This document shows positions 35,395 to 46,800 of a stretch of DNA of 64,000 nt, piece after piece; positions within the stretch are counted from its first letter, which is position 1, and each line of letters opens with the position of its first letter. Position numbers and translations under genes: made by a program. The stretch lies in NCBI GenBank assembly GCA_032622095.1, contig CP136069.1:10432036-10496035 (forward strand). Direction: 5' to 3'. The stretch comes from Siphonodentalium dalli (Eukaryota; Mollusca; Scaphopoda; Gadilida; Siphonodentaliidae). The notes under the pieces were generated by a model. That model saw only the letters and a list, made by a program, of their open reading frames with translations. It searched no databases and was not told the DNA's origin.

Positions 35395-35571
35395 ATAAAA
35401 CATACAGCAGCAACAAGAGGCAAGAGGTACGCAATCTCAAGTCTTATTATTTCATCACCTTCAAGCAACATTTGATAACTTACTCACATTAAAATTCATG
35501 CAGTAGTATTTTTTGCGAACCGTTCTGTGTGCAAACTTAAAACAGAGAATAAAAATAATGATGACTGCACT

Positions 35572-35683
35572 TGAGGGGAACATTACAGATTGTCTCCCTT
35601 TAGAACCAATATCTCCCTCGGGTAACGCATTGGGAGACATTGGTTCCTCGGGTAACGCAATCCGCAATGATCCCCTCAAACAC
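35572..35683. repeat. Small foldback, about 110 bp
   Basis: TTGAGGGGAACATTACAGAT at the left is mirrored by ATCCGCAATGATCCCCTCAA at the right. GGAACCAAT..CTCCCTCGGGTAACGC words are also mirrored inside. Confidence 0.75.
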
Positions 35684-35701
35684 GGTCATCATTTATTAAT
35701 A

Positions 35702-35894
35702 CAGTAATGCCCTAAATAATTGACTCCTTAACCACAGCAGAATTATGGGTAATTTTTCAGGATTTAGTCACTAATTTAGTCGGAAATACATGTATGGCTT
35801 GTTGCCCTTCATCGGAAAGCTCTCAAGCCATATTTCCGACTAAATCCTGAAAAATTACCCATAATTCTGCTGTCGATTATTTAGGGCATTACTG
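35702..35894. mobile_element. Tc1/mariner-like palindromic MITE, 193 bp, TA flanks
   Basis: Ends CAGTAATGCCCTAAATAAT and its inverse ATTATTTAGGGCATTACTG, flanked by TA on both sides. Inner arms CAGCAGAATTATGGGTAA and CAGGATTTAGTC pair with the right half. Confidence 0.88.
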
Positions 35895-35947
35895 TAAGTT
35901 ACACCTCTGAAGAAATACAGATCGTTCAGGGATGAGACAAAACATCT

Positions 35948-36347
35948 TTAACCCTTTACCCAACAAACCGGCCAAAACTGGCCAAATAAAGCTTCAACAG
36001 CCTAAAATATCTTCGGTCTGTCTCAATAGAACCATACACATATGGATATCATTGGAATCGGCTCCTTGACCACATTGTGATAGTTACAGTTATGCCCTGT
36101 GCCAATGCATTCTCTTATATATGCGAGTCGACCATAGGTCGCCTCGCATATATAAGAGAATGCATTGGCCTAAAAAAAATCTTTTTTTAACACTTTTTAC
36201 CATTTTTTCTTACATTCTTTAACAATTTTATAATTTGTAATGTGTTAAGCCAATGCATTCTCTTATATATGCGAGGCGACCTATGGTCGACTCGCATATA
36301 TAAGAGAATGCATTGGCACAGGGCCGTTCTGTTGGGTAAAGGTTTAA
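35948..36347 (+). mobile_element. Palindromic TTAA MITE, copy D
   Basis: TTAA at 35948 and 36344; termini CCCTTTACCCAACA and TGTTGGGTAAAGG. Two inverted hairpins with CCAATGCATTCTCTTATATA arms at about 36104 and 36249. Confidence 0.93.
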
Positions 36348-36568
36348 ATGAAAGAAATGTTGAAATGTTCAGCATAACCACAAAGCCAATAGAGAAAATT
36401 CATTTGAAATAAATTAATGTTTGACTTTCTACACATACAAGATACCAACGTCAATATGGAAAACTGGAAGATATCATTAATTAAAAGTGACCCATGTGAT
36501 CATTTTAACAGATTATATGAATATAATGATTTGACAATTTACAAGAACTACACACATGACGACTGTAC

Positions 36569-36989
36569 AAGGCCTAGGAATATGGTGCCGGACATATGCA
36601 GAATAAGGTCATCAGAGGGTGAATTCAGTGATGCTCTCCAAATTCACCCTCTGTGGGACCTCATTCTGCTTAGGTCACATCTTCTCTGGGAAGTATCTTT
36701 ATTATCAAATTAACAAGTTTTCAGTTTTCTTTTGAAACTTCATCAGAAAGATTCTTTTTCTTTTTTAGTTTAGTTTCTCTATATCCCCAAATTGGCAGAT
36801 GACACATTGCATAATCGAGGTTCCTAATGGGTGTCAATCACAATATTCGCCATTTGGGAACTTCAATCTGAGTCAATGTCTCCCATAGCAGATGAGGCCA
36901 AAGCAGAATGAGGTCCCCAGAGGGTGAATTTGGTGAGAGTCACTAAATTTATGATTCAGCAAATGTCCGGCACCATATTCTCAGGCCTG
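36569..36989. mobile_element. hAT-like hairpin MITE, 421 bp, 8-bp duplication GACTGTAC
   Basis: GACTGTAC lies at 36561-36568 and 36990-36997. The ends AAGGCCTAGGAATATGGTGC and (reversed) CAGGCCTGAGAATATGGTGC are inverted repeats. Subterminal hairpins contain GCAGAATAAGG and GCAGAATGAGGTCCCCAGAG. Confidence 0.88.
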
Positions 36990-36999
36990 GACTGTACAC

Positions 37000-37085
37000 A
37001 CAATGATATGAGGGTTCTGATTGGTTGATTTATGTACACACAATGATATGAGGGTTTTGATTGGTTCATTTATGCAAACAATTGT
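37000..37085. repeat. Two-copy tandem duplication, about 47 bp
   Basis: ACACACAATGATATGAGGGT followed by TCTGATTGGTT.ATTTATG appears twice. Confidence 0.8.
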
Positions 37086-37219
37086 ATGAAGAAATATGTT
37101 CACCCGACTAATGATATGGATGAGAAGTTATGAGAATCGTATTTGATTCTGAGTCTGAATGTGCTTTATCTGCTAAACTATGTTACAAACTGGTCTCTAC
37201 AGACCCATCTGTTGTACAG

Positions 37220-37660
37220 TTACCTCCCTTGTCATTGTATAGACTAGTTCCAATGTAGAGTTACCATTCTTGCCATTGTACTGACAAGTACTATAGTAAT
37301 AAGAGTTGCTGTCCTTGTTATTGAACACACTAGCTCTGATGTAGAATGTCTGTCCTTGCCATTATACAGATAAGTTTTGATAATAATATTGTTTGTCAAT
37401 GCCATTGTACAAACATGTTCTGATAATAGAGTTACTGTTATTGCCATTGTACAGACTAGCTCTAATGTAGAGTTGCTGTTCTTGCCATTATACAGACAAA
37501 TTCTGATCATAGAGTTGCTACCCTTGCCATCGTACAGACAAGTCCTGATAATAGAGACCAAGAGTTGCTGTTCTTGCCTTTGATCAAACAAGTTATGATG
37601 TAGAGTTGCTGTTCTTGCCACTGTACTGACAAGTTCTGATATAGAGTTACTGTCCTTGCC
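37220..37660. repeat. Degenerate 42-bp minisatellite, about 10 units
   Basis: Units read roughly TTGCCATTGTACAGACAAGT then TCTGATAATAGAGTTGCTGTCC. A weaker, spaced continuation (ATATAGAGTTACTGTCCTTGC) reaches 37815. The 125-codon minus ORF is repeat-derived. Confidence 0.75.
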
Positions 37661-37937
37661 ATTTTTAGAATTTATTGCACTGTTTCAAAAAGTGGTGCAG
37701 TCTGGCACTAATAAGTTAGTCTCCTTGTTAACATGTGGACAAGTAGTTCATTATGAGTTTATTTCCTGCACCACTCCTATCCCCTTGGCCCTGATATAGA
37801 GTTACTGTCCTTGCTAACATGTAGATATGTGGTTGATTCTGGTTTTGTAGCTGTGTCACTCCCATTGTGGAGACTGATAGCGGCCAGCATTGTTCATTTG
37901 GTTGAAGTGTGCTGATTACTGTAGCAGATATGTTACC
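37661..37937. other. Spacer with scattered 42-bp repeat words
   Basis: No gene called. A minus-strand acceptor-like TATTTTTCACAG/ lies at about 37936-37947, just downstream of RAPGEF1, but I cannot link it to an exon. Confidence 0.35.
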
Positions 37938-38226
37938 TGTGAAAAATAATTCCAGCATATATATAAAGTTTAATGTTTAACCCACAGGGAGCCTCACACA
38001 GATGGAAGCATGCACTGCAGAGTGTCGTCTGCTGCAGCCTATGTGGGGCTCTATATGGGTCATGAAACCTGTGAAAAATAATTCCAGCATATATATAATG
38101 TTCATTGTTTAAACCACAGGGAGCCTCACACAGATGGAAGCATGCACGCAGAGTGTCGTCTGCTGCAGCCTATGTGGGGCTCTATATGGGTCATGAAACC
38201 TGTGAAAAATAATGCCAGCATAAATA
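37938..38226 (+). repeat. Two tandem GGGAGCC/GGCTC hairpin repeats, period about 131 bp
   Basis: TGTGAAAAATAATTCCAGCA introduces each unit (37938, 38069, partial 38200). The hairpin CCCACAGGGAGCCTCACACA..CTATGTGGGGCTCTATATGG follows in the first two. Confidence 0.85.
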
Positions 38227-38261
38227 TGTAACATTTCAGATTCATTTATCTGGGAGGTTGG

Positions 38262-38456
38262 GTATCTTATATAGGGCACCTCGCATATATATCGGTAAGA
38301 GAATGCTTTGGCCTAACATTGGCCTAACAATATTTACCTTGACCTTGTAAGCCAGTGCATTCTCTTATATATGTGAGGCTCCCTAAGGGAGACTCGTATA
38401 TATAAGAGAATGCACTGGCACATGGTCTTTAATGCTGCACCAGCGCACCTTCAATA
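38262..38456. mobile_element. Second-family hairpin MITE, partial
   Basis: GGGCACCTCGCATATATA, CCTTGACCTTGTAAGCCAGT, TATATAAGAGAATGCACTGG and GCTGCACCAGCGCA match the 28218 family; the ends are eroded. Confidence 0.7.
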
Positions 38457-38568
38457 CAGGAAAAATTCAGATTCATTTATCTAGCAGGTTTAACCCTGCA
38501 AATAGTGTGACTTTCTTTAGAAGAAGGCTATTCATTATATTTAAGGAGCATTTAAGTACACACATATA

Positions 38569-38789
38569 CAAGCCTTGAAATAGGGTGTCTGTCATTTGCA
38601 AAATGAGGTCCCCAGAGGGTGAATTTAGTGATGCTACCCCGCATAGCGGGCTAGCATCACCAAATGCACCCTCCGAGAACCTCATTCTGCTGAGGTGTAA
38701 GCAGAATGAGGTCCCCAGAGGGTAGCATCACTAAATTCACCCTCTGGGGACCTCATTCTGCAAATGTCAGACACGGTATTTCAAGGCTT
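38569..38789. mobile_element. hAT-like hairpin MITE, short form, 221 bp
   Basis: ACACATATA flanks both sides (38560-38568 and 38790-38798). Ends are CAAGCCTTGAAATAGGGTG and its near inverse. Two subterminal hairpins carry GAATGAGGTCCCCAGAGGGT. Confidence 0.88.
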
Positions 38790-38798
38790 ACACATATA

Positions 38799-39662
38799 CA
38801 AGCCTGAATTTAGTGTATCTGACATTTGCAAAATGAGGTCCCAGAGGGTGAAGGCTACATCACCAAATTCATCCCTTAGGGACCTCATTCTGCTTAGGCC
38901 TCATCTTCTGGGAAGTATCTATAAGTCTCAAAATAACATTGTTTTTAGTTACATTTTCCCTTCTGTCCAGTTTCGATATCCCCTAATTTGCAGAAGATAA
39001 AATACATTATCGAGGTGACTAGTAAATGGGTGAACTTCATTAACCCTTTGAGTGCCACGGGCCGATCTCATCGGCCCTAATTTACGGTGTAAAATCGGCC
39101 CTAAAAAAAAATAAAAAATAAATTTTGTTCGGGTATGCTTAAGCATGCTATAGCGAATTTAATAACAAACTGGATAAAACCTTAGGGGCATGTTATAACT
39201 CAAAACTATCACCAAGTATTCATAGTAATAATTTTGATGCCCATAAAAGACATAAGATTTCCTGGCACTAAACCTACTAAATAAGTCTGTTAAAGAATAT
39301 AAAACAAAATAATTAAAATTGTAAAAAATTGTAAAAAATAATAACAAAAGATGAAAAATTGTTAGGCCAATGCATTCTCTTATATATGCGAGGCGACCTA
39401 TGGTTGCCTCGCATATATAAGAGAATGCATTGGCACAGGGTATATGGGTTGATACAAAAATCGAACCTGGCACGCAAAGGGTTAAACTTCAACTGAGGAA
39501 CTTCAATCTGATCCTAGGTCTCCCATAGCAGTTGAGGCCCTGCAGAATAAGGTCCCCAGGGGGGAATTTGGCGATACTAGCCCGCTATGTGGGATAGCGT
39601 CACTAAATTCACCCCCTGGGGAGCTCATTCTGAAAATGACAGGTGCACTAAACTCAGACTTG
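38799..39662. mobile_element. hAT-like hairpin MITE carrying a nested TTAA MITE
   Basis: Begins CAAGCCTGAATTTAGTGTAT directly after the flank of the previous element and ends, reversed, CAAGTCTGAGTTTAGTGC. The interior matches the long form at 30272, interrupted at 39040-39485 by another MITE. Confidence 0.82.
39040..39485. mobile_element. TTAA MITE variant (CCCTTTGAGTGCC ends), nested
   Basis: TTAA at 39040-39043 and 39482-39485. Ends CCCTTTGAGTGCCACGGG and CCTGGCACGCAAAGGG. Only one CCAATGCATTCTCTTATATA hairpin (about 39365-39433). It splits the surrounding hAT-like MITE. Confidence 0.85.
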
Positions 39663-39903
39663 TTCACAATTCAATCATAATGGGACCAGACATCTTTGCT
39701 TCTGGAGTGCCGAATCCGGGAGATTGATCTTCCAATTTTGGGTGATCCGACTCAAATTCAGAATTTTTATGACTAAAATATTTCTAATTTTACTCCAATT
39801 ATTACCATATAACGCAATGTGGGTAACAGCATAACAAAACCTTAACATATCAGTTCAACTTGAACAATAAAATAACTGCTGTACATCAAGAAAGAAATCG
39901 TGC
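39663..39903. other. No recognisable feature
   Basis: Unique-looking DNA between the MITE cluster and the 46-bp array. Confidence 0.4.
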
Positions 39904-40790
39904 CCTCCCTTGTGGGGTGTAATGAATCACATTATGACGTAGATATTACCTGCCCTCGTGGGGTGTAATGAATCACATTATGACGTAGATTTCACCTGCC
40001 CTCGTGGTGTTTATGAACTCACAATATGAAGTAGATTTCACCTGCCCTCGTGGTGTTTATGAACTCACAATATGAAGTAGATTTCACCTGCCCTCGTGGT
40101 GTTTATGAACTCACAATATGAAGTAGATTTCACCTGCCCTCGTGGTGTTTATGAACTCACAATATGACGTAGATTTTGCCTGCCCTCGTTCTGTTTATGA
40201 ACTCACATTATGACGTAGATCTCACCTGCCCTCGTTGTGTTTATGAACTCACATTATGACGTAGATCTCACCTACCCTCGTTGTGTTTATGAACTCACAT
40301 TATGACGTTGATTTTGCCTGCCCTTGTGGGGTGTAATGAATCACATTATGACGTTGATTTTGCCTGCCCTCGTGGTGTTTATGAACTCACAATATGAAGT
40401 AGATTTCACCTGCCCTCGTGGTGTTTATGAACTCACAATATGAAGTAGATTTCACCTGCCCTCGTGGTGTTTATGAACTCACAATATGAAGTAGATTTCA
40501 CCTGCCCTCGTGGTGTTTATGAACTCACAATATGACGTAGATTTTGCCTGCCCTCGTTCTGTTTATGAACTCACATTATGACGTAGATCTCACCTGCCCT
40601 CGTTGTGTTTATGAACTCACATTATGACGTAGATCTCACCTACCCTCGTTGTGTTTATGAACTCACATTATGACGTAGATTTTACCTGCCCTCGAGGGGT
40701 GTGTATGAACTCACATTATGGCGTAGATTTTACCTGCCCTCATTGTGTTTATGAACTCACATTATGACGTAGATTTTGCCTGCCCTCGTG
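39904..40790 (-). repeat. 46-bp minisatellite built on the 3' end of the last RAPGEF1 exon, about 19 copies
   Basis: On the minus strand the unit reads CCACGAGGGCAGGTGAAATC then TACTTCATATTGTGAGTTCATAAACA. The copy nearest the exon supplies the last codons and stop of RAPGEF1 (PRGQAKSTS). Most other copies read GGCAG/GT where the exon copy reads GGCAG/GC, so they contain donor-like sequence. A block of about 310 bp (40001-40310) is duplicated at 40360-40670. Confidence 0.85.
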
Positions 40791-40894
40791 GCCGTATCTT
40801 CTCTGAAATCTGCCAGAGTGCTTCTTCACTGAGATAATCTTCAAAATGGTTGAGAACGGCTAATATCTTCTCGTTCTTCTTAATCTCATAGTTA
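40762..40894 (-). CDS. RAPGEF1: RAPGEF1 exon 7 of those visible (probably terminal)
   Basis: Acceptor CTATTTTCAG/T at 40895. It completes a TGT (Cys) codon and encodes NYEIKKNEKILAVLNHFEDY then LSEEALWQISEKIRPRGQ, ending at TAA (40762-40764) seven residues after the conserved PR. C3G proteins end shortly after this point, so a terminal exon is plausible. The alternative is a splice at GGGCAG/GC into an unseen exon. The last codons already belong to the first unit of the 46-bp array. Confidence 0.88.
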
Positions 40895-43800
40895 CTGAAA
40901 ATAGACAATAGTTAAGATGCATTATCCGATTAATCACCCCTAAATTAAAGGTACTCAATCCGATCAGACGCTCCTAAATTACTATTTCTTTGGCTTCAGG
41001 GATAAACAATATGATTTGAGTTGAGGAACCCACTCATCAAAGCTCAGAGTGAACAGATATAAATTTTTGAAATCTGATATTTCTCGAGATATGTACTTTT
41101 TAACGCCTGGCAAATATTCGTCAAACCAAATTCTTCTCCGACCAAATTGTGAATGAAGATGGATAACTCTAAAATCAAGTGGCTTTGTGTGTCAGATATT
41201 TAATATTCCGGCCAGATTTTGTTGAACAACATGTTGATAATTAACACGTTTTGAACACATTTATACCATAGTTGACAGTGGTTAGCATTATTTTGCTGTA
41301 ATTAATTGATTCTGATAACTAGGTCTCCCATAGAAGTTGAGGCCTAAGCAGAATGAGGTCCCCAGAGGGTGAATTTGGTTATGTTAGCCCGCTATGTGGG
41401 ATAGCGTCACTAAATTCACCCTCTGGGGAAATGTCAGACACACTAAATTCAGGCTTGTGTACAGTTTGTCAAGATGCAAACAGTTCCGAAACAAACAAAT
41501 TTGACAAATAAATTTGGTGAGAATACCAGAACTAAATTTATCAAGGTATAAGAATAGAGAACGGGAGATGAATTTGTATAGTGTATCAAATATGTGATGA
41601 AATGAATCGTGAATTGAATCATAAAGAATGAATTGTGATGCTTTGAAATTTTGATGATGCATTGAATCATTTACAGGCCTAACTCACCATTTCCTGAACC
41701 TCCGCATACTGTCTAGAATGTTGAATTGTGATGCATTGAATCATTACAGGCCTAACTCACCATTTCTTGAACCTCCACATACTGTCTAGACTGTTGAATT
41801 GTGATGCATTGAATCATTACAGGCCTAACTCACCATTTCTTGAACCTCCGCATACTGTCTAGAATGTTGAATTGTGATGCATTGAATCATTACAGGCCTA
41901 ACTCACCATTTCTTGAACCTCCGCATACTGTCTAGAATGTTGAATTGTGATGCATTGAATCATTACTGGCCTAACTCACCATTTATTGAACCTCCGCATA
42001 ATGTCTAGAATGTTGAATTGTGATGCATTGAATCATTACTGGCCTAACTCACCATTTATTGAACCTCCGCATACTGTCTAGAATGTTGAATTGTGATGCA
42101 TTGAATCATTACAGGCCTAACTCACCATTTCTTGAACCTCCGCATACTGTCTAGAATGTTGAATTGTGATGCATTGAATCATTACAGGCCTAACTCACCA
42201 TTTCTTGAACCTCCGCATACTGTCTAGAATGTTGAATTGAATTGTGATGCATTGAATCATTACAGGTCTAACTCACCATTTCTTGAACCTCCGCGTACTG
42301 TCTAGAATGTTGAATTGTGATGCATTGAATCATTACAGGCCTAACTCACCATTTCTTGAACCTCCGCATACTGTCTAGAATGTTGAATTGTGATGCATTG
42401 AATCACTACAGGCCTAACTCACCATTTCTTGAACCTCCGCATACTGTCTAGAATGTTGAATTGTGATGCATTGAATCATTACTGGCCTAACTCACCATTT
42501 ATTGAACCTCCGCATACTGTCTAGAATGTTGAATTGTGATGCATTGAATCATTACAGGCCTAACTCACCATTTCTTGAACCTCCGCATACTGTCTAGAAT
42601 GTTGAATTGTGATGCATTGAATCATTACAGGTCTAACTCACCATTTCTTGAACCTCCGCATACTGTCTAGAATGTTGAATTGAATTGTGATGCATTGAAT
42701 CATTACAGGTCTAACTCACCATTTCTTGAACCTCCGCGTACTGTCTAGAATGTTGAATTGTGATGCATTGAATCATTACAGGCCTAACTCACCATTTCTT
42801 GAACCTCCGCATACTGTCTAGATTGTTGAATTGTGATGCATTGAATCATTTACAGGCTAACTCACCATTTCTTGAACCTCCGCATACTGTCTAGAATGTT
42901 GAATTGTGATGCATTGAATCATTACAGGTCTAACTCACCATTTCTTGAACCTCCGCGTACTGTCTAGAATGTTGAATTGTGATGCATTGAATCATTACAG
43001 GTCTAACTCACCATTTCCTGAACCTCCGCATACTGTCTAGATTGTTGAATTGTGATGCATTGAATCATTACAGGCCTAACTCACCATTTCTTGAACCTCC
43101 GCATACTGTCTAGAATGTTGAATTGAATTGTGATGCATTGAATCATTACAGGTCTAACTCACCATTTCTTGAACCTCCGCATACTGTCTAGACTGTTGAA
43201 TTGTGATGCATTGAATCATTACAGGCCTAACTCACCATTTCTTGAACCTCCGCATACTGTCTAGAATGTTGAATTGTGATGCATTGAATCATTACAGGCC
43301 TAACTCACCATTTCTTGAACCTCCGCATACTGTCTAGAATGTTGAATTGTGATGCATTGAATCATTACAGGTCTAACTCACCATTTCTTGAACCTCCGCA
43401 TACTGTCTAGATTGTTGAATTGTGATGCATTGAATCATTACAGGCCTAACTCACCATTTCTTGAACCTCCGCATACTGTCTAGAATGTTGAATTGTGATG
43501 CATTGAATCATTACAGGCCTAACTCACCATTTCTTGAACCTCCGCATACTGTCTAGAATGTTGAATTGTGATGCATTGAATCATTACAGGTCTAACTCAC
43601 CATTTCTTGAACCTCCGCATACTGTCTAGATTGTTGAATTGTGATGCATTGAATCATTACAGGCCTAACTCACCATTTCTTGAACCTCCGCATACTGTCT
43701 AGAATGTTGAATTGTGATGCATTGAATCATTACAGGTCTAACTCACCATTTCTTGAACCTCCGCATACTGTCTAGATTGTTGAATTGTGATGCATTGAAT

Positions 43801-46800
43801 CATTACAGGTCTAACTCACCATTTCTTGAACCTCCGCATACTGTCTAGACTGTTGAATTGTGATGCATTGAATCATTACAGGCCTAACTCACCATTTCTT
43901 GAACCTCCGCATACTGTCTAGAATGTTGAATTGTGATGCATTGAATCATTACAGGCCTAACTCACCATTTCTTGAACCTCCGCATACTGTCTAGAATGTT
44001 GAATTGTGATGCATTGAATCATTACAGGCCTAACTCACCATTTCTTGAACCTCCGCATACTGTCTAGAATGTTGAATTGTGATGCATTGAATCATTACAG
44101 GTCTAACTCACCATTTCTTGAACCTCCGCATACTGTCTAGATTGTTGAATTGTGATGCATTGAATCATTACAGGCCTAACTCACCATTTCTTGAACCTCC
44201 GCATACTGTCTAGAATGTTGAATTGTGATGCATTGAATCATTACAGGCCTAACTCACCATTTCTTGAACCTCCGCATACTGTCTAGAATGTTGAATTGTG
44301 ATGCATTGAATCATTACAGGCCTAACTCACCATTTCTTGAACCTCCGCATACTGTCTAGAATGTTGAATTGTGATGCATTGAATCATTACAGGCCTAACT
44401 CACCATTTCTTGAACCTCCGCATACTGTCTAGAATGTTGAATTGAATTGTGATGCATTGAATCATTTACTGGCCTAACTCACCATTTCTTGAACCTCCGC
44501 ATACTGTCTAGAATGTTGAATTGAATTGTGATGCATTGAATCATTTACTGGCCTAACTCACCATTTCTTGAACCTCCGCATACTGTCTAGAATGTTGAAT
44601 TGTGATGCATTGAATCATGTACAGGCCTAACTCACCATTTCTTGAACCTCCGCATACTGTCTAGAATGTTGAATTGTTGCCATCGTTTGGCGAAGTTAAT
44701 ACTCCCATCCTTGAGTAAGTCTTGGTTTCCAATGTTGATGAAGGTCAGGTCTTGTAATACTAAGCCACTGTAAAAGATAATAAGTAATACGGCTAGGTAA
44801 GGGAGACAACCCGCTATAATAAGTAATAAGGCTAGGTAAGGGAGACAACCCGCTAGGTAAGGGAGACAACCCGCTAGGGCTTCACGGGTTTTCGGTATTT
44901 ATTAACTCATCCATAAACCCTTATTTTTCCCATCGATTTGCTATTTTAAAATCATTGAGTCATACTATTTTTATCTTAGTTTAACCCTTTACCCAACAGA
45001 ATGGCCCTGTGCCAATGCATTCTCTTATATATGCGAGTCGACCATAGGTCGCCTCGCATATATAAGAGAATGCATTGGCTTAACAAATATTAAAAATGAT
45101 AAAATTGTCAAAGAATGTAGAAAAATATTATAAAAAATGTAAGAAAAAATTATAAAATTGTTAAAGAATGTAAGAAAAAATGGTAAAAATTGTTAAAAAA
45201 AAAGAATTTTTTTAGGCCAATGCATTCTCTTATATGAAGAGAATGCATTGGCACAGGGCATAACTGTAACCATCACAATGTGGTCAATGAACCGGTTCCA
45301 ATGATATCCATATTTGTATGGTGTTATTGAGACAGACCGAAGATATTTTAGGCTGTTGAAGCTTTATTTGGGCGTTTTTGGCCGCTTTGTTGGGTAAAGG
45401 GTTAAATTCGCGCACATGTGCAAATAATAGTACTGAGCGAATTTAAATTTAAGCCACTGTAAAAGATAATAAGTAATAAGGCTAGGCTAGGGTTTCACGG
45501 TTTTTCGGTATTTAGTCATACTGCGGTTTTATTTTTATGTAGTCAATATTTGATTACTTGAATAGTCAGTATATTGTGGCATAATATATTTTCTTCTTTT
45601 AGTCGGTTTTACGACAGCAAGCGTACATCATAATTAAATAGGTTAGCGCACATCATCATAGTATACGTTAGCACAAATCAACATAGGATCGGTTAGCGCA
45701 CATCATCATAGTATAGGTTAGCACAAATCAACATAGGATCGGTTAGCGCACATCATCATAGTATAGGTTAGCACAAATCAACATAGGATCGTTTAGCACA
45801 CATCATCATAGTATAGGTTAGCACAAATCAACATAGTATAGGTTAGCGCACGTCATCATAGTATTGGTTAGCGCACGTCATCATAGTATAGGTTAGCACA
45901 AATCAACATAGGATCGGTTAGCGCACATCATCATAGGATTGGTTAGAATTATTCTCGCACATCACAGGATCGTTCAGAATTATTCTCATAATTTTTAAAT
46001 TGCATTCCTTACTCGTATTTAAATTCGCAGAGTACTATTTTTTGCTCAGTGGTAAATTCACCCATTTCCACAAAAGTATTGTATCCAATGGAAGTATCGT
46101 TTCTTGGTCCAATGATAAATTTAAATAAATGGTCAGCCGACCACAATGTCCACCGACAATGTGGCAAGTCGATGCCGCTTTGTTAAAGAAATTAAAAACA
46201 ATGTTGAAATTTTCTCAGTCGAAAAGTTTAATAACTCTGTAAAAAAAAAAATCCGTCATCTATAAACATGTTGCACATATCCAATATGTGGATAACAAAA
46301 ATACTCTGAACTTTCAAATCTCTGGGATGAAATCTGTAGGAGATGATTACACCATGAAGGTACTCAAAAGTGTGACGGATGGATGTCTCGACGTCTCAAC
46401 AAACGGATGAACGGATGGACAGAGCCCATTTCTATAGTCCCCCCTTTTCTTTCAGAAAGTCGGGGGACAATAGCTAAAGATATCATTGTCATGAAATAGG
46501 ATGATAGTGACAATAACGACCGTGTAAATATGATCTGATATCAGAAGTCATCGATTATAGATCATAGTTGGGCAATGTATACAACTCATTATCCATAAAC
46601 CCTTATTTTTCCTATCGATTTGCTAATTTAAAATCTTTGAATCATACTATTTTTTATCTTAGTTTAACCCTTTACCCAACAGAACGGCCCTGTGCCAATG
46701 CATTCTCTTATATATGCGAGTCGACCATAGATCGCCTCGCATATATAAGAGAATGCATTGGCTTAACACATATTAAAAATGATAAAAAAATTTTAGGCCA

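Noticed and set aside
37728..37958. Candidate further RAPGEF1 exon with acceptor TTTTTCACAG
   Set aside because: The sequence shows no similarity to C3G C-termini and runs into repeat units; exon 7 already has a stop at a plausible length.
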